NCBI RefSeq assembly: GCF_032118995.1
Contig: NC_092665.1
Coordinates: 13,822,012-13,886,011, forward strand
Reading direction: 5' to 3'
DNA: 64,000 bases
Origin: Asterias amurensis
Taxonomy: Eukaryota > Echinodermata > Asteroidea > Forcipulatida > Asteriidae
Below, in pieces: positions 24,332 through 36,800 of this stretch (position 1 is the stretch's first letter; each line of letters starts with the position of its first letter). A program made the position numbers and the translations under genes. The notes below the pieces were generated by a model, which ran no database searches, had not been told where the DNA came from, and saw only the letters and a list, made by a program, of their open reading frames with translations.

Positions 24332-26544
24332 ATGAACAGAATTGTACCCTCTTTTATTTTAAGCTGCGTTCTTCTCTTCAATTGTTTCACATCTTGCATA
24401 TCATCAGCACAGGAACTGTCATCAGGTAAAATTATACTATAAAACCCGTAGGAAAATAGGTTGTAAACCGTATTCAGGCGAGATAAAGACTATACAATCG
24501 AGTCCAAACAAGCGGCTGTGGCTGTAGCTGTGGCTGGATTGTCACGAGAATAATATGTTGAAGCGTATGATTCTCATAGCAACGTCCTTAGAAACAGCCG
24601 TAACCACACCCAAAGACACACGGCTAAACTCCAAACAAAAGTAGCACTTTGGCAGGAATGACCTGATGAAACCTTCGCGAAGCTTTTAAAGGGCAGTGGA
24701 CACTATTTGTAATACTCAAAATAATTGTTCGCATAAAACCTTACTTAGTGACGAATAATGGAGAGAGGTTGATGGTATAAAACATTTTAAGACACGGCTC
24801 CCTCTGAAATGAAGTGACATAGTTCACAAAGTGAGAAGACTGGTCTTTGACAAATTATAACCAATAGTGTCCAGTGTCTTTAAATGCTACCTGGACGATA
24901 TTTGAAGCACTCAGCACTGTAAACTATCGTTGCCAAGTCGGACTTTTAATTATTCATTAAAAAAAATAGCTTGTGAGGGAATTGTAGCTGACTGACACGA
25001 TTTCATCCAAAAGAAACCAGTTGAAGAGTCCCTTGGTAATTCTGAGTATTTCACCAATTTCTGAGTTGATTTTTCTCACACAGTTTCTGATTGGTCAGTT
25101 CGATTGAGAGGCGTGACTAAAGACCCCTCCCATGGAATTATACAGATTGCATGGGAAGGGGTGTGGCACGATGTGTGCGGGAAGGGGATAGGGTTGGAGG
25201 AAGCAGACGTATGCTGTCGTCAGCTTGGATACTCTGAGGCTGCATCAGCTCAGCGCATCTACACAAGTAAGAATTTTGCCACTTTAAATCTACTTGTCTA
25301 CGCAAGTAATAATTTGGCCACTTTAAGTCTACTTGTCTACACAAGTAAGAATTTGGCCACTTTAAAGTAGGGCTTTGACCCCAGTAGTGTAGAAGATTCT
25401 GTCCCGGAGATTCTGTCCACCCATAATATTTTGAATCCTCCTCCTCCAGATCATCTTGGACACAGAATCTCCGAGAGAGTGACAGACTTCCCTATATATC
25501 CACTGGCCCAAAGCTATTCGTATATGCCCTATCCCGTTTCAGAGATACGCAGGATACAATACTTTCGACGACCCAATAAACCACTCCTTGTCTATGCCCA
25601 AAGCTATAAAACAGAGAAATAAATAATCGTGGTGTTTTGATGAAAGTCATATAATTATGCCTATTTAAAATCAACAATGAAACTATTGTGTCAATTTCCA
25701 GACAAGAGCCAGTCAACATTAATGATGATCAGACCGAAATGCTACGGAAGCGAATGGGCAATTACTGACTGTGCGAGCGGGGAGTGGCCGCCCGGCGAGG
25801 CCGGTTCCTGCGGCGAAGTGATGCTGGTGGTTTGCGATTCCGTTGATGATCTTCTTGGAATACCACACACGGGTAAGGAAGAACTTTATGTGTCCACACT
25901 AATATCAGAATGCTAAAAGAGGAAACAATGTTTGTTAGATTTCACAAAGCAATACAAGAAGTACTGGTGGTCTAGTTTACTGAATCACAACTTCTTGATT
26001 TGTGCAATTCATCATAGACGAAGCAATGTTTGTATGACTCTCATGAGAGAGATTGGCTGTTATTATTATTATTACTATATCTCCTTGTGGGGGCTTTGCC
26101 GAGCTTCTTTGACGGGAAGATCATCAAAACAAGCAAACTTACAAAAAAACAAGCGACCTTTGACCTTTTTGACTTACAGTGTTCTCAACAGGGGGCATCA
26201 TTGTCATCGCCATCCTCTCCCTACTCAACGTCGCCACTGCGATCGCCATCTTTGTTTTCATTGTGAGACTACGGGAGAAATCAGCACGACGAGCAACGGG
26301 TACTCCCCTCACCGCGGGGGCACCGTGTGACCGTGGGGGCGGGAGCGAGCGGTCTTCAGTGGGGGCGTCGTGCGGGGAGCAAGACGTGCCTCGGCGATAT
26401 TTACACGGTGAAAACGTCTACGAGACCGCTATGAATCTGCTCAGAGCGCACCACTCGACTGCCGATGGCCCGGAGGAGGGCGGGGAGAGTCCCGCACCGG
26501 CGGCAGCCCGACCGTCGATTTCGAGACAGACGTCAAAAGTCTAA
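24332..26544 (+). CDS. Type I membrane protein with a single SRCR domain, 270 aa
   Basis: Exons are 24332-24425, 25084-25266, 25702-25872 and 26180-26544 (813 nt, phases match). Exon 1 codes a clean signal peptide (MNRIVPSFILSCVLLF, then a small-residue cleavage region SCISSAQ). Exons 2 and 3 code one scavenger receptor cysteine-rich domain: VRLRGVTKDPSHG, VWHDVCG, VCCRQLGYSEA, KCYGSEWAITDC, SCGE and VMLVVC. The six cysteines expected of group A are present, plus one extra next to CRQLG. Exon 4 codes a transmembrane helix (GGIIVIAILSLLNVATAIAI at about 153-172, continuing FVFIV), a basic stop-transfer, and a Gly/Pro/Ser-rich cytoplasmic tail of about 90 aa with no signalling motif I recognise. 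Echinoderms are known for many SRCR genes with immune roles; ligand and role here are inference. Confidence 0.88.
24493..24620. repeat. Foldback of the agcggctgtggctgtagctg family
   Basis: caagcggctgtggctgtagc is mirrored loosely by aacagccgtaaccacacc. Relatives lie at 33463-33605 and 37137-37268 (gctgtagcggaagtcgccat). Confidence 0.6.
24686..24885. mobile_element. Family 1 MITE, short internal-deletion form
   Basis: TTAAAGGGCAGTGGACAC ... GTGTCCAGTGTCTTTAA, about 200 bp, in SRCR intron 1. Confidence 0.8.
25258..25374 (+). repeat. 39-bp tandem repeat spanning the SRCR exon-2 splice donor
   Basis: Three units start at 25258, 25297 and 25336. Each carries a donor-like GTAA context (ACAA|GTAAGA in units 1 and 3; GCAA|GTAATA in unit 2). 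Unit length is 13 codons and the reading frame stays open through all three, so a switch of donor would add 13 or 26 residues in frame. Confidence 0.85.
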
Positions 26545-27846
26545 GCCCTAGTACTTTTTTTAATGGGTTCCTTTTGTTTTGGAGGAATTTGGGAACTTGT
26601 GAACAAAGTCTATGGAAACGTGGGCGTGCTCACAACTTTCAGCCAATGGTGGCTCTTCCTTTGATATCATTGAGGGCACTGTTTGAGCTTCAGTCTTAGG
26701 AGATAATCGGGGTCTTAGGAGATAATCAGGGTCTATTCTCGATATGACTTTTTTATAACTTTATTTGTACCTCTGTAGCTATTACAAATGATAGAAATGT
26801 AAAATTAATTTGATATTATATTATTCTGTAGTATTTAAGGTGAATTAATAACAATCACATTTCAGCTGAAAATTTTGTTTGTAGTACTGATATTAAATCA
26901 AGATGAATTGTTTTGTCAAATTGATAAAATAATGCATAAAACATTACAAATAATAAGTACAATTTTACTGGGTTTAGTTTTATTTAATTTTGTACACATG
27001 ACATGCATGATTTGCTGTATACACTAGCTAATTAAACAGTTAAACTCATATAACAAAATATTTTGTACAACTATACAAGTGTCGACTACTATTGGAAAAC
27101 AGACATGCAACTGTAACTTCACCAACAAAGAAATTTTGTACAGGAGTGTTTTTTCTTTCATTATTCTCTTGAACTTCCATGACCAAATGAGTCCAAATGT
27201 ACACAGATTTGTTGTTTATGCATACAAATTATGTTTGGCTACACCAAGTCTGAAAACTGGTCCTTAACAAAAAACAATTCTTTCTCTGCTTGTTTGGTGT
27301 CCAATGCCTTGAACAAACATCGGTTTATGGGTATTAACACAAATAGTGTTCTTTATGCTCGTGAAAATTTAACATCTATTGATTATTGTTCATTTAAGAT
27401 ATTTACACTCAGATGAAATAATTGCTTTTAGTTTTAATAAGGCAATTCTTCATTGGCAGAATACATCTTTGGAAAAAAATAATTGTTAATTTGTTGATTG
27501 TATCTAAAGTAAAACTGTACAAAACACTTTGTGCCACGATCAAAGAAAATGCCTGTAAAACTATAAAATAGTGAATATAAAGAAACAGTTTCAGTACTTT
27601 AAATTTAGATATAAAAGTTTCTTGATTTGCTGTGAGTTTTTTTATGGATTTATACCGATAAGGCAACTTGATGACATCCATCCTTAACTTAGACTTAATC
27701 TCAAGGCTTCTCTGACATCAGTATTCAAGAACATTCCACTCAAGGTATCCTATGACACCCCTTCGCTGTTAATGGAATAGCCCTTTGCGTATATCTTTAA
27801 TTTGGATTTGATCTCAAGGCCTCATTGTATTTAGTAAGAAAACAAA
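26545..27846. other. Convergent spacer between SRCR and TMCO4 genes
   Basis: AT-rich 3' flanks of two convergent genes. About 27065-27310 is a decayed piece of the TTAA-flanked repeat family 1 (heat-to-tail phrases such as acagatttgttgtttatgca and gtgtccaatgcctt). No further gene is seen. Confidence 0.5.
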
Positions 27847-30800
27847 TCAGCCCACCAGTTCCTCTCCAACTTCTACATTTGATGACATCCCTTCACTGGT
27901 AATGGAATAGCCTTTTCCAGCACTGTCCTCTTGACCAATCGCCACATCGGGGAGTTTTATATCTGCACCCGATTGGTCAATTGAAGGTGACTTTACTTGG
28001 TGTACAGAAACAGGTGAATCATTCAAGCTCATATCATCCAAGCAAGAACTTGCCTGATCCAGTTCTGACTGGTTTCGACCGGTGCAATCCGGTTCTGAGG
28101 CACTCTGAGAAATGCTTTCTTTTGTGGTGGATGGATTGGATGATGCTGGAAGAATTAGGTCAGCTGCGTCTATAATAGGGATGTCATCGTCATCTTCGCT
28201 GTCATCACTGCTAAGGTCACTTTCAAGTTGACCTTTGGCCCCGCGGGTCAACTTTGCCAGCTTTGAAGAGACTCGCGAAGTCCTCGTTCTAAGACCAATA
28301 ATCTTGAGAATATCATCCATCTTCTCTGCATAGTCAAAATGGCCATTGACCTATAAAAAAAGCAGAATTTCATTTGAAGGAACATTACAGAATTGGTAAG
28401 AAAATGCTTGTCTAAGATCACAGATTTACATAAAACTTACACGGTCTAATAATGATGACAGTAGAAAACATCCCTTGAAATATTTCTGTCTGAAATAAAT
28501 AAAACTTATTTCCCGCTTGGAGTTTATCACTTCAGCTTATGTATAGGGTGGGTTACATAAAGTGCTTACACTGCCAGCAAAAACAAATTCTGTTCTGTTC
28601 CTTCATTGTGAGACAAGTTTTGTTTTGTTAGGTATTCAATTATTCAGTAGACCATGTGAACTTTGTTTACAATAAGTGTGACCGTGTACATTCTTTGAGT
28701 ATTCTGGCAGGCAAGATACTACACTGGTCTCATGGAAAAGTTGGCATTTTGTGTCATAATTTCCACATAAATCCCAGTGTTATGAAAGTAAAAGCTGGAC
28801 AAGTTTTGAGATGTGCCCCCCTTTAATAATATCAAAAGTTAGAAGGGATGAGACAGTGCAATCTCCACAAAATACAAGATTTTATGATTTCTTCCGTTAG
28901 GCTGTGTACAAATCGTGCCTGCAGGAAGTCCAGGCTCTGTGGCTCTTTTGTAAACATGTGATGTCACAGGTCACATTGTCAATACATTTCAGAAACCAAG
29001 TAGGCTAACTAACACAGTGTAGTACATTCCTTAAATAATTTGAGTTTGAACAAAGACAAAATTGACTGGAGCAAGATTTGAACCAACGATCTATGTAGAT
29101 TAGAATGGCTTCACAAGATTCTATTTTTTGTTATTATTATTTACTTCAGGACTTACGATTTCCGTCAGGTCCACGTTGACCATACGTCTGTCTTTCCACT
29201 GAACAGGTTCCAATCCAGCAATGTCGATCATTTGTACTGACGCTGCTCGATACACAAACTGTAGCAACCAATCACCTCTACATTTAAAGGAACGTTACAG
29301 AGTTGGAAAGAAACAAAAATTGTGAAGATCACAGATTTACATAAAACTTACACCGGGTATAATGATGATGATAGTTGAAAACATCCCTTAAAATATTTAT
29401 GTCTGAAATGTCATATTTGATGAGAAATAAATAATCTAACTTCGGGTTTGGAGTTTATCGCTCAGTGAGCGTTTTATTCATTTTTATTTTGGCATCGATG
29501 CAATGGAAAATTTGTGATCGGTTTTTCACTATTCTCTCCTGACCGAGAAGGCCGATTGATCTCGAACTTCTACACGTTTGTCAGTTTATGTAATGGTGGA
29601 TTACATAAAGTGCTTACACTGCGAGCAACTATTTTGTCAGCAAAACCCAATTCTGTAATGTTCCTTTAAAACATGACAACAATGACAGCAAACTTCTACA
29701 CGTTTGTCAGTTTATGTAATGGTGGATTACATAAAGTGCTTACACTGCGAGCAACTATTTTGTCAGCAAAACCCAATTCTGTAATGTTCCTTTAAAACAT
29801 GACAACAATGACAGCAAACTTCTACACGTTTGTCAGTTTATGTAATGGTAGATTACATAAAGTGCTTACACTGCCAGCAACTATTTTGTCAGCAAAACCC
29901 AATTCTGTAATGTTCCTTTAAAACATGACAACAATGACAGCAAACTTCTACACGTTTGTCACTTTATGTATATTGTGGGTTACATGAAGTGCTTACAATG
30001 CCAGCAACTGTTTTGTTAGCAAAAACAAATCTGTAAAGCTTGTTAAAAGGCACTGGACACTATTGTTAACTGTCAAAATTAATGTTAGCATAAATACTTA
30101 CTTGGTAACGAGCAATGGAGAGCTGCGATAGTATAAAACATTGTGAGAAACAACGCCCTCTGAAGGTAATTTCTCACTAGAATATTTGAATTGAATAATT
30201 AAGAGACCCCAGCTGAGGTCTCGAATTCAAGGCATCTGAGAGCACACAACCCGTGCAAAAAGGATGTTTTTTCTTCCATCATCTGTCGCAACTTCGACAA
30301 CCAATTGAATCAAACTTTTCACAGATTTGTTACTTATGCGTATGTTGGGATTACACCAAGTGAGAACACTGGTCAATGACAACCAAAGGTGTCCAGGGGT
30401 GGATTTCACAAAGAGTTAGGACTAGTCTTATCTCGAGTTAGGACCAGTTACTTGTCATAACTTAGGACTATCCATGCAACTTGTATATCTCCTAGGACTA
30501 GTCCTAAGTTAGGACTAGTCCTAACTCTTTGTGAAATCGACCCCAGTACCTTTAAGATCTTACCTACAGTAGCCATTGATGATTCGACCAGCCACCACTC
30601 GAGCAAACGGCTTCCAGTATTTCAATGTGGAAGGTACAGGGGCACCAAGCAACACAGCGTCCTGCACAATCCCCTCACAACCTGAAAAAAAATTGACAAA
30701 AACCCCTGTACAATATTCTTTTGGACGCTTGTCCACTTTTAACTGATTGTTGTTTTACGCATATGTTGGGATACACCAAGTGAGAAGACGGGTCTTTTTG

Positions 30801-33800
30801 ACAATAACCAAAGGTGTCCAATGCCTTTAATTCCATTACCTTTCCTGTTTGCTAGTTCTTTAAGACAGAAGAAGATGACACGGGCTCCCATGCTAAACCC
30901 TACCAGGGTCACAGGTCGTTTACCCTGGAAAAAAAAAGTTCATGAAAAACTTGAAAGATCCATTTCGAATCGGGAAAACAAATCCAGTTTCATATACAAA
31001 AATGATGAACGGAAAAAGCTGATTTAACAAAATTCCAAAGATGCATTTGCATACAATATTGAAAAATATCAAGGGCACTCCCAGTAAAAATTCTTAAAGT
31101 CAATGGGAAACATTTGAAGGAGGGGCACCAAGGCCAAGACCAATGGGCAACTGAAGTCATTGCCTCCGTTTGTCCCCTAATTCTGACCTGATGCCTTGAG
31201 AGCAGCACTTCGGCTAACTGTTTCCCGGCTTGGGCAGCCCGATTGGTCACAACGCTCCACGGGTTGTCAATAGCAACCAATGAGGAGTAGGCGGTGGCCG
31301 GTAGAGCAAAGGCGACGACCAAACCTACAGGAGACAAGGACATATTTTATGATTTGTGGTATTAAACGAATTTCACAAATATAATAGATGTTACATTTGA
31401 AGTAATCGTGCTTGGTTTTGTACACACCGGGAAGAGTCGGCTTGCGGCCATCAAACAACACTACCCGTCTTGTCGAACACAAAATAAACCACAGATCTCT
31501 TGCTTCAGCTGCTGACAAATCCGTCTCTTTTGCTGCTCCTAAACTTTGGAATAGTCCCCCCCATCTCTGCACTCTGCTGATTCACTTCACATTTTCAAGA
31601 AGCGCCTGAAATCACACCTGTTCCCACAATGATTATTTTGCTGTTTGGTTTAACTTGCATTTTGTCTCATCGTTTATTTGTTTCTCTGTTTCATCACAAA
31701 CCGCTGTGGTCTTGATGAAATGGCGGTATATAAAACATGTTTATATGTACGGTATGTATGTAAGTATGTATGTACGTATGAAGTACCCGCTGCTAAAACA
31801 TAGGATTCAAACTGCCTCTAGCTACCAGACAATCTTGGTGGTCTAGTTGATATGACACTGCTCTAGAATTGCAAAGGTCGTGGGTTTGAATCCCACGCAA
31901 AAAGTACGCCTAGTGCTAACACCAGTACTGGCTAACACACATCATTCTCATAATCGTCTTTTCCGTAGCACTCTTCCAGCGCATTGAATTTTGTAAAATG
32001 CGCTTTATGAGTCTCATTTATTGTTATATTATTATTATTATCAGTGTGTATGGGTACAAACCAAATTGATTATTTCACAAATTTGCTGAGAGACTGACTT
32101 GCATTTGATATATTCAAAACTTAAAACATCAACAAGTAAGTTTTTGTGCTAACAGTTATTACCAATAGTGTCCATGCCTTTAATACTAACCTGCAAGGAC
32201 GGTCATTTTGAGGGCTTCCTTGGCAGCCATCGTCATCATCTTGTTTATGATCATCGACAGCGCCTCCCCAAGCTCCAAGAGAAACTTGGATTCCCATCGG
32301 AGACAGTAAACCTCCTTGGAGGTCGCCAAGGTCATCCACGGCAGAGAGAAGTTATCTATCAGGGAAACAGACGATGAATGAGGGTGACGTTAATATCAAT
32401 ATATACATACATACATACAAAACTGTTTTCTATACCGACATTTTATCAATATTACAACAGTTTGTGATGGCGATACGCATGTTGACGTTACAAATTTGCA
32501 ACGAATAATGCAAGCGAAAACAGAGTTGTGGCGTCAAATTCACGCCAAATTCACTTCGCATTCAAATTCGCAAAAAGTATGAACCTCTTAACATAGAGTA
32601 TGCCCGTGAACAAGCTAAAATTCCCCGCTAACCTGTGAAATACGGTTGACCCAATGAGTACAGAACTCCCTGCTTTCGTAACCGCCAATTTTGTGCTTAC
32701 GGTAAGCAGAGCCATGAAACTGGGCCCTGATTTAGGCTGTCAAATTTATTTTTTCTAACACTTGCAACTGAATTCCACCACCAAAAATTATATGAAGATG
32801 CAAGAGAGAACATGTAAATATAACAAAGAGAAAGCGTAGACCAGAGAGAGAGCGTAGGACAGTTAAAGGGTTTGGATACCTTTTGTAGATCAAGTTTTGG
32901 GCAATGACATGAATCACTACTCACTGTGAATGAAGATGTATTATAATTTACCTGTAGAAGTTTGAGCTTCATTAGTCATCAAATCACAGAGCAATGAAAA
33001 TCACAGAGCAATGTTTTCACGAGAGTTACCTAAATCAATTGTACATGCTAAGATAATTTTTATCTCACTGAGATGAAAATTATTTTTGTAAAATTCTTTG
33101 AACTCATTTCTTAAAAACTACAGCACCTCAGCAAGTAAAATTTTTAAGGGAAGCTTCCATGCAAGTTAAAAGTACATGTGTAAATCTGCGGTCGGTTGTG
33201 TTTTGTATTGTACAAAAAGTATCCAAACCCTTTAAGTGATGTTAATACTCACCAAACACCTCATCCTGGTAGGCTGAGTGGCAAAGAGAAGCGGATATAG
33301 ATGAATGGAGTGAAATGAAAATTATGGTTATTCAAATGTCACTTTTTGAGTAGATATGGTCGCAAATAGCGCATGCCACCATCACTGTTAGGAGAAGGCA
33401 GTGAAAGGTCCCATCCTTTGACCCTTAGGAGGTCAAAGGTCTTTTCCCTGTAAAGCATGGGATACATGGGCAATGTCTGAATCGCTGGATGCGGCTGTGG
33501 CTGTGGCTTGATCATAAACACATGTTGAAGCATAGGTTAGCCGTATCAACACCCTTAGCAACAGCCATAGTGGTAAGCCGTAGCCGCCCATTCAGATACA
33601 GCCTAAGCTAAGCAAACAGATTTAAGCCATGGAAATGGAAAATGCTTGAAAGGAAAGGTTTAGATTAATTCAAGCGAAGAGGCAGCAAAATTGAATGAAA
33701 TTGTGAGCCCGAAGAAGAAGCGCTTCAATGGGAGACTTTTGGGACGCTTGGTCGCAGCAGACTTACCAGGTAAATTCCATTGTTCTCGGTCATGTGCGCA

Positions 33801-36800
33801 CGCTCAGAACTACGTAAACAATGGACATTCACCTGGTAAGTCTGCTGCCACCTTGCGTCCCAAAGTTTCTCATTATATTGCTGAAAAAATCTGAAGCGAT
33901 TATGTCTATGCAAGCCGAAAAATCCGTTATTGGAATACACAATCTGAGAGACGTTACTGGCAGTAATGCTTCCCTGGTTTGGAGAATAAAAATAATATAC
34001 ATTTTTTCCATAACCACGTTACTTCAAAGTGAAAGATTCTTACAAATGCTTTATCTTATTGAAAGCTGCTGTACTACTAACCAAGTAAGTTTAATTGCCA
34101 TCAATTTTAAGAATGATTATCAAATGTATACCTTCCTTTTAAAGGCACTGGACACCTTTGGTAATTCTCACTTGGTGTATCCCAAAATATGCATAAACAT
34201 CAAAATCTGTGAAAATTGTGACTCAAATGGTCATCATTGCAAGAGAGTATAGAAAGAAAAACACCCTTGTTGCACAAATTTGTGCAAGTCTTTTAAAGTC
34301 TTTTAATATCTGAGTGATAAATCACCTCTTTCTCAAAAACTATGTTACTTCAGAGGGAGCCGTTTCTCACAATGTTTTATACTATCAATAGCTCTCCATT
34401 GCTTGTTACCAAGTAAGTTTTTATGTTGACAATTATTTTGAGTAAGCACCAATAGTGTCCAGAGACTTTAAACATTTGAAATGCACAAAGTGTTAGTCTT
34501 GAAAGGTTCCTCGACTATCACATTCGAATATGATGTCGCCATTCAAAAACCTGCCCTACAACAATGCATCTTTGAGCATGTGTGGGTGTGTGCGTACTTG
34601 TACCATACAAAGCGGGACTGCTGCGTGCTTATTTGATGTACGCGTTTAGACGCGCATACGGTTTGCCCTACAAGATGGCCACTTTCATGGCAACAAAGGG
34701 GTTATTCAATACGGTCTACAGTATCCAGCGTCTTTTAAAGGGTTATGTACTTTTTCCTAACACAAAACACAATGTCCACAGATTTGCATTAAACTTACAC
34801 AGTTTGAAGATAATGATAGTAGAAAGCTTCCCTTGAAATTTTACTTACTAAGGTGCTGCAGTTTTTGAGAAATTAGTAAAGCAAATAATTTTTGTCTCGG
34901 TTTTAGCATGTAAAAATGTACTAACCAGTTATGGTATTATACCATAACTGGTATATTCTTACTGAGACGAAAATTATTTTGTGACTTTGTTTTACTCATT
35001 TCTCAAAAACTACAGAACCTCAGTTAGTAACATTTAAAGGGAAGCTTTCCACTATCATTATCTTCAAACCCTGTAAGTTTAATGTAAATCTGTGGACATT
35101 TTGAAAAAGTACATAAATCCTTTTTAAGGGGGTCTGGCCTTGGGTGTAGTCTTACTAAGTGTATCCTTTGTCAGCCAGCCAGAGATTGCAATGGTGACGT
35201 GGAGGTCCTTCTCGTCCGATAGTGAGTCAAATTCAAACTCCTGAATCTCCCCAACTCTCTTCCTCATCTTGTAACCTGTATAGAGAGAATAAAAATGTAC
35301 GAACAGATAAAATATTGCTTAACAATTGTCTGCTAAGCAGAAATGAGCAGGATACCATTCATAAATTGTACATGTGAAAAGGTAGTTTGGCTGGTAACCA
35401 TAGTCTGGTAAGCATAATTATTGGAAAGTGAGTCAAATTTAAATTCCTGAATCTCCCAAACTCTCTTTCTCAGCTTGTATGCTGTAAAGAGATTAAAAAT
35501 GTTCAAACAGAAATTTCTTAACTATTGTCTGCTAAGCAGAAATGAGCAGGATACCAATCACAAATTGTACATGTGAAAAGGTAGTTTGGCTGGTAACCTC
35601 ATTCTGGTAAGCATAATGTTTGTCTTTAAAGACACTGGACACTCTTGGTTAAGTTTGTATGCTAATAATGTTTTGAGTAATTACAAATAGTGTCCAGCGC
35701 CTTTAACCTGCTTTTTTGGAGCAGCGAGTATTGCAAGCGGTGGTACGAACGGCAGCAGATAGAGCCTGGAGCTTAAGCCAGAGCCCTAGCCGAGGTTTGA
35801 GAAAGGCCCCTTAATACCTGTTAGTCCAGCGCCTGCTGCTCCAAAGACCGACGCCAAGACTGCCACACCGGCAGCCGTACCGATGAATCCAACACTACCA
35901 CCTACAAGAGCTACACCGGCCGAAGCGATCAACGGAGCCGCTAAACCGCCAGTCAAACCTGATTAGCACACAGAAGAAAAAAGATGTGTATGAACCTCGC
36001 TGTTGTGGCACAACCATGGGTTGAATGGTGCTGCTAAACCACCGGTTAAACCTGCTCAGCAAATATAAAAAACTGATGTGTATGACCCTTGCTCAGAAAT
36101 GTCACTGGACTGGAAATATTGTTAATGGTCTGTATATGTTGCAGAGATGAATAATGGCGTTAGCACATTTGGAATTCCAGGGAAAACTGCTGGTCTTATT
36201 GAAGAAAGGTCAAGTTTTTTTTTATCATGTAAGTGAGCGTACAAACCCCAAAATTTAATACAATGGCATTTGTTTGTGAGGCTTGTGAACATTTTTACGT
36301 TTACACTCATGTAGGCCATTTTTCACGGGCCACAACTGCCTGCCCAATGCTTAGTTGCTGTCCCGTCACGTTTGTGCACAAGGCATCACCAGTGCGCCCT
36401 CTAGTTCTTATAAAAAATTCTAAGGTGCAAACACACATATTTTCTTACCTATGAGAGCACCTCCCCCTACAGCAGCTGCACCGATCATTGCAAAGCGTTT
36501 CATTTTCTTCATCTTGGCTCGTTTGTGATTCTCCTTCTGCTCTTCTCTGAATAAAAAAAGGAAAAGAAATCGACCATCAAGTAGCCTAGAAAAACCAATC
36601 CACAAACAAGGTGCAAGATTAAAGGTTCATTTATTTTCTTCACTGGTCCGGCTAGAGAGGGGAAACAAAAACTAAATTGATACGCTTGTCCTTTCTGAAA
36701 GCAAAGATAGGCTCAGTTGGTAAAGCACCGGAAGGCTAATCCAGAAATTCCAGATTCAAGCCCCGTTGTAAACAAGTTGTTTCTTTGTCCAGCCATAATC

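Noticed and set aside
24208-24399. Minus-strand 63-codon frame (LKIKEGTILFIVTGDTG)
   Set aside because: It is antisense to the SRCR signal-peptide exon, which has a better start, donor and phase.
33821-34252. 143-codon plus-strand open frame
   Set aside because: It runs through a foldback element and a family 1 MITE inside a TMCO4 intron; the translation is repeat sequence.
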